A DNA stretch of 64,000 bases from Eggerthella lenta DSM 2243 (lineage in GTDB: Bacteria; Actinomycetota; Coriobacteriia; Coriobacteriales; Eggerthellaceae): positions 2,282,180 to 2,346,179 of the forward strand of contig NC_013204.1 in assembly GCF_000024265.1 (NCBI RefSeq), written 5' to 3'. This document shows positions 55,926-64,000 of the stretch, piece by piece. Position 1 is the stretch's first letter. Each line of letters begins with the position of its first letter. A program made the translations under genes and the position numbers. The notes below the pieces were generated by a model. It searched no databases and was not told the origin of the DNA. It was given only the letters and a program-made list of their open reading frames with translations.

Positions 55926-57203
55926 CTAGCCCTTCACGAGGGACTGGGCGGTTTCGAGCGCGAGAGCCTTCTGGTTATCCTCGCCCTCCGCCAAACCCAC
56001 CATCACGTCGGGGGTGACGCCCACGCCTTCGATGTCGTGTCCGAGCGGGCTCTTGTAGAACGCGGCGGTGTAGCGCAGCGCTCCGCCGAAACTCAAATCG
56101 CGCGTCACCTGCACCGAGCCCTTGCCCAACGTCGTGGATCCCACGAGCGTGGCGCGCTGGTTGTCCTTGAGCGACGCGGCCAGCACCTCGGCGGAAGCGG
56201 AGGTCTTGCCGTTCACGAGCAAGACCAGCGGCTTCTCCGTCACGTAGGGGCGCGAGGTGGTCTTGGACGTCTCCTCGGCCTTCGTCTGGATCTTCACAAT
56301 GGTGCCGCTCTTCACGAACAGGCTGGCGATATCCACCGACTGCGTGAGGAAACCGCCGGGGTTGTCGCGGATATCGAGCACGAACGATGTGGCGCCTTGC
56401 GACTCGAGGTCGGCGACCGCGTTCTTCACGAGGTCTGCCGCGTTCTGCGTGATCTGCTTGAGCTTGATGTAGCCCACCGTGTCGGAAAGCTCGGTCTCCA
56501 CGTTCTTCACCGCGTAGTTCGAGCACACGAGCGTCGTAGTGAACTCCTCGCCGCCCTCGTCGTCGAGCGAGCTGGCGCGCCGCCACGTGATGACGACGTT
56601 CTCGCCCTCCTCGCGCTTGAGCGCGGAGGTCACCTCGTTCGTGGTCCACTCGTGTCCGCGGTCGCCGTCGATGGCCACCACGAAATCGCCGCTGCGCACG
56701 TCGGCCATCTGGGCGGCCGAACCCTCGAACACGTCGGCCGCGTAAGCGCGCCCTTTGTATTCGGAGAACAGCACGCCGATGCCCGCCGACTGCTCGGCGC
56801 TGTCCTGCATGAGCGCGGCGTAGCGCGCAGGATCGTAATAGCGCAGATACGCGTCTTCCGTCGTGTCCGAAAGCGCGTTCAGCACGTTGGTCGTGGCCAT
56901 GTTCAAATCGTAGGAGTCCAAGCTGTCGTTGTCGATGATGCCCTCGACCTCCTCCACGCGCGCCCCGAGGGAGTCGTAGGTGTCGCCCGACGTGGTGGAT
57001 CCCGGATTGCGGTCGACGTCCACCACAAGCGACGTGAAGCCGAGCGACTCGAGAAGAGAAGCGTCGCCTCGCGCAGTAAAGCCCGCGACGAAAGCGACGC
57101 TCACGACGATGACGACGATGCAGGCCTTGATAAGGCGCATGTTGCGCGCCCGCGCTCGACGGGCGGACGCCGCAACATGCGAAGTGTCAGTATGCTTGGC
57201 CAT
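55926..57203 (-). CDS. S41-family C-terminal processing peptidase
   Basis: This 425-residue protease has an N-terminal membrane anchor (residues ~23-44, KACIVVIVVSVAFVAGFTA), a PDZ domain (GIGVLFSEYKGRAYAADVFEGSAAQMADVRSGDFVVAIDG) and the S41 domain. The catalytic Ser is in NGKTSASAEVLAAS and the Lys in LGKGSVQ. It should act outside the membrane on cell-wall or secreted proteins, like CtpA. It follows ftsX by 14 bases and precedes rnr by two. The ftsE-ftsX-ctpA order is common in Gram-positive bacteria. Confidence 0.93.
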   Translation of the reverse strand: MAKHTDTSHVAASARRARARNMRLIKACIVVIVVSVAFVAGFTARGDASLLESLGFTSLVVDVDRNPGSTTSGDTYDSLGARVEEVEGIIDNDSLDSYDLNMATTNVLNALSDTTEDAYLRYYDPARYAALMQDSAEQSAGIGVLFSEYKGRAYAADVFEGSAAQMADVRSGDFVVAIDGDRGHEWTTNEVTSALKREEGENVVITWRRASSLDDEGGEEFTTTLVCSNYAVKNVETELSDTVGYIKLKQITQNAADLVKNAVADLESQGATSFVLDIRDNPGGFLTQSVDIASLFVKSGTIVKIQTKAEETSKTTSRPYVTEKPLVLLVNGKTSASAEVLAASLKDNQRATLVGSTTLGKGSVQVTRDLSFGGALRYTAAFYKSPLGHDIEGVGVTPDVMVGLAEGEDNQKALALETAQSLVKG

Positions 57204-57217
57204 GGCCGTTCAACCGG

Positions 57218-58123
57218 TTACACCTTGAGGTAGCGGCGCATGGCGAACGCCGAACCCAGCAGGCCGATGAGCAGGCCCGCGCCCACCAGCACGGCGTAGA
57301 TGAACAGGAAGGTGTTCAGGCTCAGGTCGAAGTTGAGGAACATGAGCGCGCTCTGCAGCTTCGGCAGCGCGAGCGTGCGCAGAAGCTCAAGGCAGCCCAC
57401 CGCCAAAAGCGAGCCGATGATGGCGTGCAGCGCGCCTTCCATGAGGAAGGGCCCGCGGATGAAGCCGTTCGACGCGCCCACGAGGCGCATGATGGCGATT
57501 TCCTTGCGGCGCGCCAGAATGGCCAGGCGGATGGTGTTGTTGATGAACACCATGGCGATGAAGATGAGCAGAGCCACCAGCGCGATGCCGATGTAGCGCA
57601 CGTAGTTCGTGAGCGTGAACAGGCGGTCGACCGTCTGCTGGCCGTACTTGAGCGACTGCTCGGGCGTGTCGTACCCGATGATCTGCTGGTAGGTGGAGTT
57701 GCCGCGGATCGCATCGGCCACCTGCTCGACCAGCTGCGGGTCGGACAGCTCGACGTCGATCGAGCGCGGCAGCGGGTTCTGCCCGTCCAGCGTGTCGATG
57801 ATGTCGGACGTCGTGGAGGAGCGGAACTTCTCGAGCGCCTGCTCCTTGTTCGTGAAGCCCACCGATGCCACGCCGTCGAGCCCCTCGATGAAGTTCTCGA
57901 CCGACTGGATATCGGCATCGGAGGCATCGTCGGACACGTAGGCCGTGATGGACACCTCGCTCTCCACCGACGAGACGAGCTTCTCGACGACGAAGCCGCC
58001 GACGAGGAACACGCCGATGATCAGCAGCGACAGGAAGATGGTCACGATGGATCCCAGCGCCGTCGACAGGTTGCGCGTGAAGCCCTTGAGGGACTCCTTG
58101 ATAAAGTAGAAGAAACTAGACAT
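57218..58123 (-). CDS. ftsX: Cell division protein FtsX
   Basis: This 301-residue ABC-permease-like protein has the FtsX layout: a short cytoplasmic N-terminus, a first helix ([27 protein letters not shown]), an extracellular domain (~55-165) that controls cell-wall hydrolases, and three more helices after residue 170. It starts [18 protein letters not shown], as in other FtsX. It overlaps ftsE by eight bases. Confidence 0.95.
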   Translation of the reverse strand: MSSFFYFIKESLKGFTRNLSTALGSIVTIFLSLLIIGVFLVGGFVVEKLVSSVESEVSITAYVSDDASDADIQSVENFIEGLDGVASVGFTNKEQALEKFRSSTTSDIIDTLDGQNPLPRSIDVELSDPQLVEQVADAIRGNSTYQQIIGYDTPEQSLKYGQQTVDRLFTLTNYVRYIGIALVALLIFIAMVFINNTIRLAILARRKEIAIMRLVGASNGFIRGPFLMEGALHAIIGSLLAVGCLELLRTLALPKLQSALMFLNFDLSLNTFLFIYAVLVGAGLLIGLLGSAFAMRRYLKV

Positions 58124-58958
58124 CGAAACCGTACACCCCCCGATCCTGGTCGCGGGTGAGGTGTCCGCGGTCGAGCGCGATGACGCGTCGGCGCATGTTG
58201 TCCACCATCTCGCGGTCGTGCGTCGCCACGAGCACCGTGGTGCCCGTGCGGTTGATGCGCTCGAGCAGATCCATGATGCCGCGCGACGTCTGCGGGTCGA
58301 GGTTGCCGGTAGGCTCGTCACACACCAGAAGCGGCGGGCGGTTCACGATGGCGCGCGCGATGGACACGCGCTGCTGTTCGCCGCCGGACAGCTGGTCGGG
58401 GCGCTTGTTGAGCTTGTCCTGCAGACCGACGAGGCGCAGCACCTCGGGTACCTGCGTCTTGATGACGTGGCGGCTCTTGCCGATTACCTCGAGCGCGAAC
58501 GCGACGTTCTCGAACACGGTCTTGTTCGGCAGCAGCTTGAAGTCCTGGAACACGCAGCCGATGTTGCGGCGCAGGTAGGGCACGCGCCAGTTGCGCATGG
58601 TGGTCAGGTCCTCGTCCGCGACGTAGATGTGGCCCTGCGAGGGCTTCACCTCTCGGATGAGCATGCGGATGAACGTGGACTTGCCGGAGCCGGAATGGCC
58701 CACGAGGAAGATGAACTCGCCCGCGTAGATCTGCAGGGATATATCGTTAAGCGCCGGCTTGTTCGGCTGAGCCGGGTACACCTTCGTCACATGGTCGAAC
58801 GTGATGACCGGCGTGCCTGTTTGCTGGGGAATGTCATCGACTTCCAGCACCGGCAGCGACGCAGAAAGCTGCGACGTGGTCTGCCGCGCGGGCGCCGCGT
58901 GGGCGCCGCCGCGTCGTGCGGGACGCGCGGGAACCCCTTGGCTTATGTCGTTCGTCAC
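58116..58958 (-). CDS. ftsE: Cell division ATP-binding protein FtsE
   Basis: This 280-residue ABC ATPase has Walker [10 protein letters not shown], the signature LSGGEQQR, Walker [13 protein letters not shown] and the switch His in VATHDREMV. It forms a complex with FtsX at the division site. The first ~50 residues (Ala/Arg/Pro-rich, then [13 protein letters not shown]) are extra to the usual 220-residue FtsE and probably disordered. The frame is otherwise intact. Confidence 0.96.
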   Translation of the reverse strand: MTNDISQGVPARPARRGGAHAAPARQTTSQLSASLPVLEVDDIPQQTGTPVITFDHVTKVYPAQPNKPALNDISLQIYAGEFIFLVGHSGSGKSTFIRMLIREVKPSQGHIYVADEDLTTMRNWRVPYLRRNIGCVFQDFKLLPNKTVFENVAFALEVIGKSRHVIKTQVPEVLRLVGLQDKLNKRPDQLSGGEQQRVSIARAIVNRPPLLVCDEPTGNLDPQTSRGIMDLLERINRTGTTVLVATHDREMVDNMRRRVIALDRGHLTRDQDRGVYGFDV

Positions 58959-59013
58959 AGAGTGCTCCGTTCGAATAGTAGGGTACTGAGACGGGTTGAT
59001 TCTAGCAGAAGCA

Positions 59014-59979
59014 CTATCGGGCCATGACCTTCTTCACAGCTTCGACAATCGCCCTGGAACCCAGGTCGAAGTAGTCGAGCAGCTCCTCGAATTCGCCCGA
59101 TTTGCCGAACTGGTCGCGCATGCCCACGAACTCGACCGGAGCCGGATTCGAGCGCGCGAGCGTCTCGGCCACGGCCGACCCGAGGCCGCCGTACACGCTG
59201 TGCTCCTCGGCGACCACGGCGCGCCCCGTCTTCCCCACCGACGCGAGAACGGTGTCCTCGTCGAGGGGCTTCACGCTGAACGCGTCGATGACCTCGACCT
59301 CGACGCCCTCGGCGGCCAGCATCTGGGCAGCCTTCAGCGCCTGCTCCACCTCGACGCCGCAGGCGACGATGGTGGCGTCCGAGCCTTCGCGCAGCACGTA
59401 GGCGCGCCCGAGCTCCAGCTCCACCCCGTCGGCATAGACGGCCGGCACCGATGCGCGGCCCATGCGCACGTACACAGGGCCTGGCGTTTCAGCAGCCAGT
59501 CGGATGGCCGCGCGAGCCGCGGCGTAGTCCGCCGGCACGAGCACGCGCATGTTCGGAAGCCCGCGCATGAGCGAAACGTCCTCGAGCATCTGATGGCTGC
59601 CGCCGTCGGGGCCGACGGAGATGCCGGCGTGCGTGGGGGCGATCTTCACGTCGAGGTTGCTGTAGCACACGGTGTTGCGGATCTGGTCGTAGGCGCGACC
59701 CGTTCCGAACACGGCGAACGAGCCGGTGTAGGCGATATGGCCGGTGGCCGCGAGGCCGGCGGCCACATCCACCATGTTCTGCTCGGCGATGCCGCAGTTG
59801 AACAGACGGTCGGCGAAGCCCGCGTCGGCCAGCTTCTTCGTGGTGGTGGAGCCCGTCAGATCGGCGTCCACGGCCACCACAGGCAAACCCTCGTTCGCCA
59901 GCTCGGCCAACGTGGCGCCGTATGCGGCGCGCGTGGCACGTTTGACCTGGGACTGCTCTTCGTTCGCCAGCTTAACCAC
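59014..59979 (-). CDS. Transketolase, C-terminal subunit
   Basis: This 321-residue protein is the pyrimidine-binding and C-terminal half of a split transketolase. It begins near [33 protein letters not shown] and has [20 protein letters not shown] with the catalytic Glu. It overlaps the N-terminal subunit gene by eight bases and should form an active heteromer with it, moving two-carbon units in the pentose-phosphate pathway. A 1-deoxyxylulose-5-phosphate synthase subunit is less likely. Confidence 0.92.
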   Translation of the reverse strand: MVKLANEEQSQVKRATRAAYGATLAELANEGLPVVAVDADLTGSTTTKKLADAGFADRLFNCGIAEQNMVDVAAGLAATGHIAYTGSFAVFGTGRAYDQIRNTVCYSNLDVKIAPTHAGISVGPDGGSHQMLEDVSLMRGLPNMRVLVPADYAAARAAIRLAAETPGPVYVRMGRASVPAVYADGVELELGRAYVLREGSDATIVACGVEVEQALKAAQMLAAEGVEVEVIDAFSVKPLDEDTVLASVGKTGRAVVAEEHSVYGGLGSAVAETLARSNPAPVEFVGMRDQFGKSGEFEELLDYFDLGSRAIVEAVKKVMAR

Positions 59980-60811
59980 GGCTGGACTCCTCTCCGCTCG
60001 GCGCCGCCAGCTCGGCCAGCGCGGTCTCCATCTGCTCGGCGTTCGGCGCCTTGCCGTGCCAACCCGCCTGGTTCTCCATGAACGACACGCCCTTGCCCTT
60101 CACCGTGCGCGCGATCAGCGCATGGGGCTTGCCCGCGCGATCGGCCTTCGCCGCAGCGAGCGCCTCCACGAGCGCGGCCATGTCGTGGCCGTCCACTTCG
60201 CGCGCATCCCAGCCGAAGGCCTGGAACTTCGCTGCGAGATCGCCCGGATCGCACACATCGGCCGTGTCGCCGTCGATCTGCAGGCAGTTGCGGTCCACGA
60301 CGGCCACCAGGTTGTCGAGGTTGCGATGCGCCGCGAACATGGCAGCCTCCCATACCTGCCCTTCCTGGCATTCGCCGTCGCCGAGCAAGGCGAACACGCT
60401 CTGCGGCTTGCCGTCCAGCTTGAGACCGGCCGCGGCGCCCGCCGCGACGGACAGGCCCTGGCCGAGCGAGCCCGTGGACACCTCGACGCCCGGCACGAGG
60501 TTCGAGTCGGGATGGCCCTGCAGTCGCGTGCCCAGCTTGCGCAGCGTGAGCAGCTCCTCGCGGGGGAAGTAGCCCGCCTGGGCGAGCACGGCGTACAAAG
60601 CCGGAGCCGCATGGCCCTTCGCCAGGATGAAGCGGTCGCGCTCTTCCCAATCGGGTCGCTCGGGATCATGATCGAGCACTCCGCCGAAGTACAGCGCCGC
60701 AAGGATGTCGGCGCACGACAGCGACCCGCCGGGATGCCCGCTGCCCGCCTCCGCGATCATGCGCACGATGTCGGAGCGCATCTCGTTCGCCCGTCGTTCA
60801 AGTTCGGTCAT
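59972..60811 (-). CDS. Transketolase, N-terminal subunit
   Basis: This 279-residue thiamine-diphosphate-binding half has GSGHPGGSLSCADILAALYF, the TPP motif GDGECQEGQVWEAAMFAAHRNLDNLVAVVDRN, and the substrate loop EVDGHDMAAL. The C-terminus HGKAPNAEQMETAL is usual. GAAAGGAAC precedes the ATG. The pair is preceded by a ~110-base imperfect palindrome. Confidence 0.93.
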   Translation of the reverse strand: MTELERRANEMRSDIVRMIAEAGSGHPGGSLSCADILAALYFGGVLDHDPERPDWEERDRFILAKGHAAPALYAVLAQAGYFPREELLTLRKLGTRLQGHPDSNLVPGVEVSTGSLGQGLSVAAGAAAGLKLDGKPQSVFALLGDGECQEGQVWEAAMFAAHRNLDNLVAVVDRNCLQIDGDTADVCDPGDLAAKFQAFGWDAREVDGHDMAALVEALAAAKADRAGKPHALIARTVKGKGVSFMENQAGWHGKAPNAEQMETALAELAAPSGEESSRG

Positions 60812-60852
60812 GCCTGTTCCTTTCTAGAACTCAACAATGTAAACAACAGGTT

Positions 60853-60964
60853 GGCTGTGGTGGTGCAGGTTGCCTTGAAGGTTCCGCGCGGCTGAGCTAA
60901 GCGGCCTGATGGGCCGTGTGCGAAGCCGCGCGGGTTCTGAAAGGCAAGATGCGCCGCCACAGCC
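60853..60964. repeat. Long imperfect hairpin between prfB and the transketolase genes
   Basis: Two 41-base arms are complementary over most of their length: GGCTGTGG...TTGCCTT...CCGCGCGGCT on the left, matched by AGCCGCGCGG...AAGGCAA...CCACAGCC on the right. A small inner stem (GGCC...GGCC) closes the top. Bulges are paired changes of one or two bases. It fills the 172-base gap downstream of prfB and upstream of the transketolase start. Confidence 0.7.
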
Positions 60965-60983
60965 GGCCGTCATCCAGCAACCG

Positions 60984-62078
60984 TCATTGAGATACTCGCC
61001 AACGGTGGTAGCCTATTACGAACTCATCCAACTCCCCATCCAGCACGGCGTCGACGTTGCCGGTCTCGATGCCGCTGCGCACGTCCTTCACCATCTGGTA
61101 GGGGTACAGCACGTAGTTGCGGATCTGGCTGCCGAAGGTGTTGTCCATGCGGTCGCCGCGCAGCTCGGCCAGCTCCTCTTGGCGCTTCTGCTCCTCGCGC
61201 TCGTAGAGCTTCGCCTTGAGCACGCGGAACGCCGCTTCCTTGTTCTGCAGCTGGGACTTCTCGTTCTGGCACGTCACCACGATGTTCGTGGGGATGTGCG
61301 TAAGGCGCACGGCCGAGTCGGTGGTGTTGACGCACTGGCCGCCGGGGCCGCTGGAGCGGTACACGTCCACGCGCACGTCGGCGGGGTTGAGATCCACCTC
61401 GATGTCGTCGGGCAGCACCGGCAGCACCTCCACGCCCGCGAACGTGGTGTGACGGCGCTTCTTGTCGTCGGTGGGGCTGATGCGCACGAGGCGGTGCACG
61501 CCGCTCTCGCTTTTCAGCATGCCGAAGGCGTTGCGTCCTTCGATCTGGATGGTGGCCTTGTCCAGCCCGATGCCCTCGCCCGGGACCACGTCGAGCACGG
61601 TGACCTTCCAGTCCTTCTTCTCGGCGTAGCGCACGTACATGCGGTAGAGCATGTCGGTCCAGTCCTGGGCCTCGAGGCCGCCGGAGCCGGGGTTCACCGT
61701 CAGGATGGCGTCGCCGCCGTCGAAGCGCTCCGAGAACCACGAGCTGATCTCGAGCGCGTCCAGCAGCTCGTCGAGCTTGTCGAGAGCCGCGGAGGCCTCC
61801 TCGGCGAACAGCTCGTCCTCCGATGCCAAGTCGAACGCGGCGCGCGCATCGTCCAACAACGCTGCGGCCTCGTCGTACTCTGCGATGGTGTCGCGCAGCA
61901 CGCTGGCCTGCTTCGACACGCTCTGGGCATGCGAGGCGTCGTCCCAGAAGCCGGGCTGCGCGATCTCCTCGTCGAGCTTCGCCAGCTCCGCCGCGCGCTC
62001 GTCGATGTGCAGGTAGCCGTGCGCCGCCTCGACGCGCTGGGCTACCTTCTCCAAGTCTTTTTCGTCTCTATCAGCCAT
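60984..62078 (-). CDS. prfB: Peptide chain release factor 2
   Basis: This 364-residue class I release factor has the GGQ motif (SSGPGGQCVNTTDSAVRLTH), which triggers peptide release at UGA and UAA. The codon-recognition tripeptide reads SPT (RISPTDDKKRRHTTFAGVEV) where most RF2 have SPF. The frame is open through the position where many RF2 genes have an in-frame UGA and a programmed frameshift (here GYLHIDERAAEL), so this gene has no autoregulatory frameshift. It is six bases after secA. Confidence 0.96.
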   Translation of the reverse strand: MADRDEKDLEKVAQRVEAAHGYLHIDERAAELAKLDEEIAQPGFWDDASHAQSVSKQASVLRDTIAEYDEAAALLDDARAAFDLASEDELFAEEASAALDKLDELLDALEISSWFSERFDGGDAILTVNPGSGGLEAQDWTDMLYRMYVRYAEKKDWKVTVLDVVPGEGIGLDKATIQIEGRNAFGMLKSESGVHRLVRISPTDDKKRRHTTFAGVEVLPVLPDDIEVDLNPADVRVDVYRSSGPGGQCVNTTDSAVRLTHIPTNIVVTCQNEKSQLQNKEAAFRVLKAKLYEREEQKRQEELAELRGDRMDNTFGSQIRNYVLYPYQMVKDVRSGIETGNVDAVLDGELDEFVIGYHRWRVSQ

Positions 62079-62084
62079 GATTCC

Positions 62085-64000
62085 TTATTGATCTCGTCCG
62101 TGACACTTCTTGTACTTGAGGCCCGAGCCGCAGGGGCACGGCTCGTTGCGCCCGACGTTGGCGAAGGGATCGTCCTTGTCCTTCGTGTACGTCTGGGGCT
62201 TCGCCGCCGCGGGCTTGGGCGGAGCCGCCGGGGCGCCGCTCGGCGACGCGGCCGCCTGCTTGCGCGCGGCGCCCACGCCCGTCTGCTCGAGAGCCTGCTC
62301 GGGAGACGAGTAGCTCACCTTTCCGTCGAGCGGGCTCTTGTCCTCCGCCAACGCCGGCTGCTCCTGCTTCACAGCCACCTGGAGCCGCAACAGCGTGCGC
62401 AGATAATCCTCGTACATGCCCGCAGTCAGGTTCTGGAACGCGTTGTACGCCTCGTTCTTGTACTCCACCAGCGGGTCGCGCTGGCCGAACGCGCGCAGGC
62501 CGATACCGGCCTTGAGATAATCCATCTCCTGGAGGTGCGCCATCCAGCGCGTGTCGATCATGCGCAGCATGACCTGGCCCTCCAGCATCTTCATCACCGG
62601 CTCGCCCAGCTGCTCGGACTTGCTCGCGAACACGTCCTCCAAGTACGCTTCCAACGCTTCGGACAGCACGGCGGGGTCGTCGTCGTGGTCGACCTCGGCC
62701 ACGCTGAAGTCGTCGCGACCCGTCATGTTGGCGGCCCACAGCTCCACGGCCTTGGCATCCCAGTCGTCGCTGGGCACCTTGGCCGGGCAGTTCTCCGCGA
62801 CGACGGCTTCCACCGCGTCGCCGATGATCTCGGGGATGCGCTCGTCCATGTCTTTGCCGTCGAGGATGGCGTTGCGCTCACTGTAGATGGCCACGCGCTG
62901 CAGGTTCATGACGTCGTCGTACTCGAGGACGTTCTTACGGGCGGCGAAGTGCATGCTCTCCACCTGGCGCTGGGCGCCTTCGATGGCCTTCGACACCATG
63001 CCGGCCTGGATGGGCATGTCCTCGGGCATGTCGGTCTTCTCCATCATGCGGGCGATGGAGTCCATGCGGTTGCCGCCGAACAGGCGCATGAGGTCGTCTT
63101 CGAGCGACAGGTAGAACTGCGTCACGCCGGGGTCGCCCTGACGGCCGGCACGGCCGCGCAGCTGATTGTCGATACGGCGCGACTCGTGGCGCTCGGTGCC
63201 GATGACGGTGAGGCCGCCGGCCGCGATGACCTGGTCGTGCTCCTCGGCGCACACGCGCTTCGCCTCGGCCAGCGCGTCCGCGCGCTGCTCGTCGGTGGGA
63301 AGGGCCGGGTTCGGCTCGCCGTCCTCGGTCAAAGGTTCGGCGTCCGGATCGAGCCCGCGCTCGCGCAGCACGTCGTCGGCCAGCACGTCGGGGTTGCCGC
63401 CCAACAGGATGTCGGTGCCTCGGCCGGCCATGTTCGTGGCGATGGTCACGGCGCCCACGCGGCCCGCCTGCGCGATGATGTGTGCCTCGCGCTCGTGGTT
63501 CTTCGCGTTCAAGGTCTCGTGCTTGATGCCGCGCTTGTCCAGCAGGCGCGACAACTTCTCGGAGCTCTCGATGGACACGGTGCCGATGAGGCAGGGCTGG
63601 CCCGCCTTGTTGCGCTCGGCCACGTCGTCGGCCACGGCGTTGAACTTCGCCTCCACCGTGCGGTAGATGAGGTCGTCCTCGTCCTTTCGGGCGACTGGGC
63701 GGTTCGGCGGGATGGCCACGACCGGCAGCTTGTAGATCTCGCGGAACTCGGCGTCCTCGGTCATGGCCGTGCCGGTCATGCCGGAGAGCTTCTCGTACAG
63801 GCGGAAGTAGTTCTGCAGCGTGATGGTGGCCAGCGTCTGGTTCTCCTCGCGCACGAGCACGCGCTCTTTCGCCTCGAGCGCCTGGTGCAGGCCCTCGGAG
63901 TAGCGGCGGCCTTCCATGATGCGGCCGGTGAACTCGTCGACGATCTTCACCTCGCCGTTCACCACGACGTAGTCCACGTCGCGGTGGAACAGGAACTGGG
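62085..64000 (-). CDS. secA: Preprotein translocase ATPase SecA (C-terminal part; 5' end outside the window)
   Basis: The gene runs off the right edge, and about 638 codons of the C-terminal part are present. SecA drives export through SecYEG. Visible are LSGMTGTAMTEDAEFREIYKLPVVAIPPNRP, the second nucleotide domain with ATNMAGRGTDILLGGNP and GTERHESRRIDNQLRGRAGRQGD, and FGGNRMDSIARMM. The C-terminal zinc SEC-C motif CPCGSGLKYKKCHG is also present. Nucleotide-binding domain 1 and Walker A lie beyond 64000. It is followed by prfB six bases later. Confidence 0.97.
   Translation of the reverse strand, partial: QFLFHRDVDYVVVNGEVKIVDEFTGRIMEGRRYSEGLHQALEAKERVLVREENQTLATITLQNYFRLYEKLSGMTGTAMTEDAEFREIYKLPVVAIPPNRPVARKDEDDLIYRTVEAKFNAVADDVAERNKAGQPCLIGTVSIESSEKLSRLLDKRGIKHETLNAKNHEREAHIIAQAGRVGAVTIATNMAGRGTDILLGGNPDVLADDVLRERGLDPDAEPLTEDGEPNPALPTDEQRADALAEAKRVCAEEHDQVIAAGGLTVIGTERHESRRIDNQLRGRAGRQGDPGVTQFYLSLEDDLMRLFGGNRMDSIARMMEKTDMPEDMPIQAGMVSKAIEGAQRQVESMHFAARKNVLEYDDVMNLQRVAIYSERNAILDGKDMDERIPEIIGDAVEAVVAENCPAKVPSDDWDAKAVELWAANMTGRDDFSVAEVDHDDDPAVLSEALEAYLEDVFASKSEQLGEPVMKMLEGQVMLRMIDTRWMAHLQEMDYLKAGIGLRAFGQRDPLVEYKNEAYNAFQNLTAGMYEDYLRTLLRLQVAVKQEQPALAEDKSPLDGKVSYSSPEQALEQTGVGAARKQAAASPSGAPAAPPKPAAAKPQTYTKDKDDPFANVGRNEPCPCGSGLKYKKCHGRDQ

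Overview
The window is a GC-rich chromosomal segment from an anaerobic actinobacterium. The arginine deiminase operon, leaderless-looking promoters, a SecA/FtsEX/CtpA/PrfB block, type II fatty-acid synthesis with FabK, and a type I-C CRISPR-Cas locus together point to the Coriobacteriia, most likely Eggerthellaceae (Eggerthella or a close relative). That placement is an inference from gene content, not from a marker alignment.

Left part (1-16.4 kb). A minus-strand arginine deiminase operon reads arcA, arcB, arcC, then a YfcC-type antiporter. It ends in a clear terminator and has a long regulatory region upstream. tRNA-Arg, a glutaredoxin, tRNA-Gly, a three-domain LigD ligase, a DUF4256 gene and tRNA-Pro follow. 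An AbiEi/DUF559-like gene bracketed by two copies of a hairpin repeat comes next, then rdgB-murI, a flavodoxin-like reductase, ybaK and an L,D-transpeptidase.

ssrA island (16.4-19.8 kb). tmRNA is intact. A 16-bp duplication of its 3' end lies about 3 kb downstream, and a shorter copy of the end plus terminator lies between. The first interval is AT-rich and carries an XRE regulator, a putative HEPN ribonuclease and an orphan 243-residue protein. The second carries a RelBE-type toxin-antitoxin pair. smpB lies just beyond the island.

Middle (20-28.7 kb). Metabolic and orphan genes: an acidic protein, smpB, an M42 peptidase, a fused trehalose-6-phosphate synthase/phosphatase, a GIY-YIG protein, a YhcH-family protein and adenine deaminase.

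CRISPR-Cas (28.9-38.1 kb). A complete type I-C system (cas3, cas5c, cas8c, cas7, cas4, cas1, cas2) is followed by an 18-repeat array. The cas3-cas5 gap holds the most striking feature of the window: a solitary CRISPR-repeat-like element with the same layout as the real repeat (GT, stem, 11-nt handle). It is followed by a pseudo-spacer whose first 11 nt match, except at position 6, a site next to a TTC PAM over the cas5 promoter start. This looks like a crRNA-like RNA that directs Cascade to repress its own operon (CreR-type autoregulation).

Right part (38.3-64 kb). NUDIX, DUF523-GNAT fusion, MFS and SWIM-SNF2 genes precede a fatty-acid cluster. That cluster reads acpP-fabK-fabD-fabG-fabF-fabZ-accDA, with a MarR/FabT-like regulator and two matching operator-like sites. 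The accDA gene has a degenerate biotin-carboxylase-like N-terminus. Then come a membrane protein, RNase R, CtpA, FtsX/FtsE, a split transketolase, prfB and the C-terminal part of secA, which runs off the right edge. fabD and rnr each appear to carry an in-frame palindromic repetitive element.
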